From positions 1-5,861 of the forward strand of contig JAGXLK010000186.1 in NCBI GenBank assembly GCA_018334735.1: 5,861 nucleotides of DNA. The letters run 5' to 3'. This DNA comes from Planctomycetota bacterium (GTDB lineage Bacteria > Planctomycetota > Brocadiia > SM23-32). Below are positions 5,385-5,861 of this stretch, in pieces. The translations under genes were made by a program, and so were the position numbers. The notes under the pieces are model-generated. The model was not told where the DNA came from. It saw only the letters and a program-made list of their open reading frames with translations, and ran no database searches. Every line of letters begins with the position of its first letter. Position 1 is the stretch's first letter.

Positions 5385-5438
5385 GCTCGCCTCCGGCTCT
5401 TGCGTCCCGGTATGCCTGAGCAATTTCCGGAGGCGAGC
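5385..5438. repeat. 12-bp perfect inverted repeat with 30-nt loop
   Basis: GCTCGCCTCCGG (5385-5396) and CCGGAGGCGAGC (5427-5438) are exact reverse complements around a 30-nt loop. There is no adjacent T-run on either strand, so an intrinsic terminator is not indicated. It is another palindromic unit in the right-flank repeat cluster. Confidence 0.65.
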
Positions 5439-5471
5439 CGTTCGCGCGTTCAGTACGAAAGGCATCCCTGC

Positions 5472-5492
5472 CTGTCAGCGGTCTGGCTGCGA
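5472..5492 (+). repeat. 21-nt dispersed repeat, copy 2
   Basis: Same orientation as 5030-5050, with 19 of 21 identities (CTGTCAGC at the start, CTGGCTGCGA at the end). It lies past the far side of the hairpin quartet. Confidence 0.6.
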
Positions 5493-5505
5493 GGAGAGGA
5501 GTGTT

Positions 5506-5542
5506 CTTGTTGGCGGGGCTTCCTCCCCTGCACTTCTGCAAG
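5506..5542. repeat. Short imperfect hairpin CTTG...CAAG with GGGG/CCCC core
   Basis: GGGG (5515-5518) pairs with CCCC (5525-5528), extended by GC/GC across a one-base bulge, and CTTG (5506-5509) could pair with CAAG (5539-5542). It is weak and may be chance in GC-rich DNA. It directly precedes module A copy 2. Confidence 0.25.
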
Positions 5543-5546
5543 ATCT

Positions 5547-5601
5547 GCCCGCCTCAAGTCCAGTTTCGCCTGCCGCTGGCCGGCTCAGCTGAACTCGAGT
5601 C
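5547..5601 (-). repeat. Hairpin module A, copy 2
   Basis: 55 nt, ungapped match to 225-279 at 48 of 55 positions. It ends with GGCTCAGCTGAACTCGAGTC (5582-5601), identical to 260-279. The stem CTCAAGTCCAG (5553-5563) / CTGAACTCGAG (5589-5599) is 11 bp in minus-strand RNA with two G.U pairs, two pairs longer than in copy 1. The minus-strand inner segment GCCG...CGGC is kept while its loop differs between copies. Confidence 0.75.
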
Positions 5602-5612
5602 TCAATCCCCGC

Positions 5613-5655
5613 GAGCGGACTGGACTTCAGCCGGAGGCTGGAGTTCAGAACGCGG
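5613..5655 (+). repeat. Hairpin module B, copy 2
   Basis: It starts with GAGCGGACTGGACTTCAG (5613-5630) and ends with CTGGAGTTCAGAACGCGG (5638-5655), both identical to copy 1. The stem 5620-5630 / 5638-5648 is extended by CC/GG inside a 7-nt loop segment (5631-5637). Module B here follows module A by 11 nt, whereas at the left end B precedes A by 46 nt. Confidence 0.75.
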
Positions 5656-5673
5656 TGCACAAACCTGCGGGTC

Positions 5674-5690
5674 TCGTCGGAAAACGACGA
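5674..5690. repeat. Hairpin TCGTCG / CGACGA
   Basis: TCGTCG (5674-5679), loop GAAAA, CGACGA (5685-5690), with a perfect 6-bp stem. On the minus strand the T-run lies before, not after, the stem, so it is not a terminator of that strand; on the plus strand the stem is followed by A residues. Confidence 0.4.
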
Positions 5691-5823
5691 AAAAAGCACA
5701 GCGGCGCCCCCCGTGGGGGATTCGTTGGGCAGAGGTGCCTGCCATTTTAAATATCATTGGCATTGGCATACCCCCTTCCAGGTAGTCCACCGCAAAATGA
5801 CGAAAGACAACGGCACAGCGGCG
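5681..5823 (+). repeat. Pair of imperfect direct repeats ending GCACAGCGGCG
   Basis: 5681-5706 and 5794-5823 share AAAA-Y-GACGAAA at the start and GCACAGCGGCG at the end (5696-5706 and 5813-5823), with a short insertion in the second copy. Between them are CCCCC/GGGGG (5708-5712/5715-5719, with too small a loop unless the ends fray) and a tandem ATTGGC doublet (about 5756-5767). No gene is supported in 5656-5861. Confidence 0.5.
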
Positions 5824-5835
5824 AAAAATCGCCGC
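5818..5835. repeat. Hairpin GCGGCG / CGCCGC
   Basis: A perfect 6-bp stem, GCGGCG (5818-5823) with CGCCGC (5830-5835), around an AAAAAT loop. It overlaps the end of the second direct repeat. A further GCCGG/CCGGC stem with loop CTCCG (5844-5858) follows and may be cut by the window edge. Confidence 0.45.
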
Positions 5836-5861
5836 ACTCCATAGCCGGCTCCGCCGGCGGG

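Noticed and set aside
5209..5592. A 127-codon plus-strand open frame through the right repeat cluster
   Set aside because: It crosses hairpins H3 and H4, the 12-bp inverted repeat and module A. Its C-terminal residues are merely the translation of module A (the same string appears from the left copy), and the protein has no recognisable features.
5708..5719. CCCCC/GGGGG hairpin as a terminator
   Set aside because: The two-base gap is too small for a normal loop without opening pairs, and there is no T-run on either side.

Overview
The window holds one compact three-gene operon on the minus strand (about 379-4663). It is flanked on both sides by non-coding DNA packed with short dispersed repeats and hairpins (1-378 and about 4888-5861). 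No rRNA, tRNA, transposase, integrase or CRISPR array is visible. The composition (moderately GC-rich) and the three protein types resemble uncultured or environmental members of the Planctomycetota / Lentisphaerota / Kiritimatiellota group or similar carbohydrate-degrading lineages. That placement is inference from protein style, not from a marker gene.

Transcription order on the minus strand: (1) 4663-3080, a 527-residue protein with the look of a (beta/alpha)-barrel glycoside-hydrolase-like enzyme and a conspicuous GDPGGCNRNGCDC motif. (2) 3051-1543, a 502-residue beta-propeller protein of the GH32/GH43-like 'RRELFID' type common in Planctomycetota, with a C-terminal beta-sandwich. (3) 1533-379, a 384-residue uroporphyrinogen-decarboxylase-superfamily (URO-D/MtaA-like) protein that lacks the H-x-C...C zinc ligands of the methyltransferase branch. 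The genes are separated by 28 and 9 nt. None has an obvious export signal, so a cytoplasmic catabolic pathway acting on an imported, possibly modified saccharide is a reasonable but unproven reading.

Left flank (1-378): a two-level hairpin followed by TTTT (57-110), then two hairpin modules, B (127-178) and A (225-279). Right flank (4888-5861), in order: a head-to-head TCATTGCGAG/GCAATCTCG element; a 250-bp composite palindrome built from four hairpins with the same loop but different, fully compensated stems; a 12-bp inverted repeat; second copies of modules A and B in swapped order; and a further pair of direct repeats and hairpins running to the window edge. The operon is therefore bracketed by direct copies of the same hairpin modules about 5.3 kb apart.

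The strongest unexplained signal is the hairpin family at 5112-5360. Four copies keep an 8-bp stem, a CTTGN loop and an AGATT-containing 3' flank, while every variable stem pair has co-varied. The operon is the most plausible source of new biochemistry: an unclassified glycosidase candidate together with a divergent URO-D-like protein.
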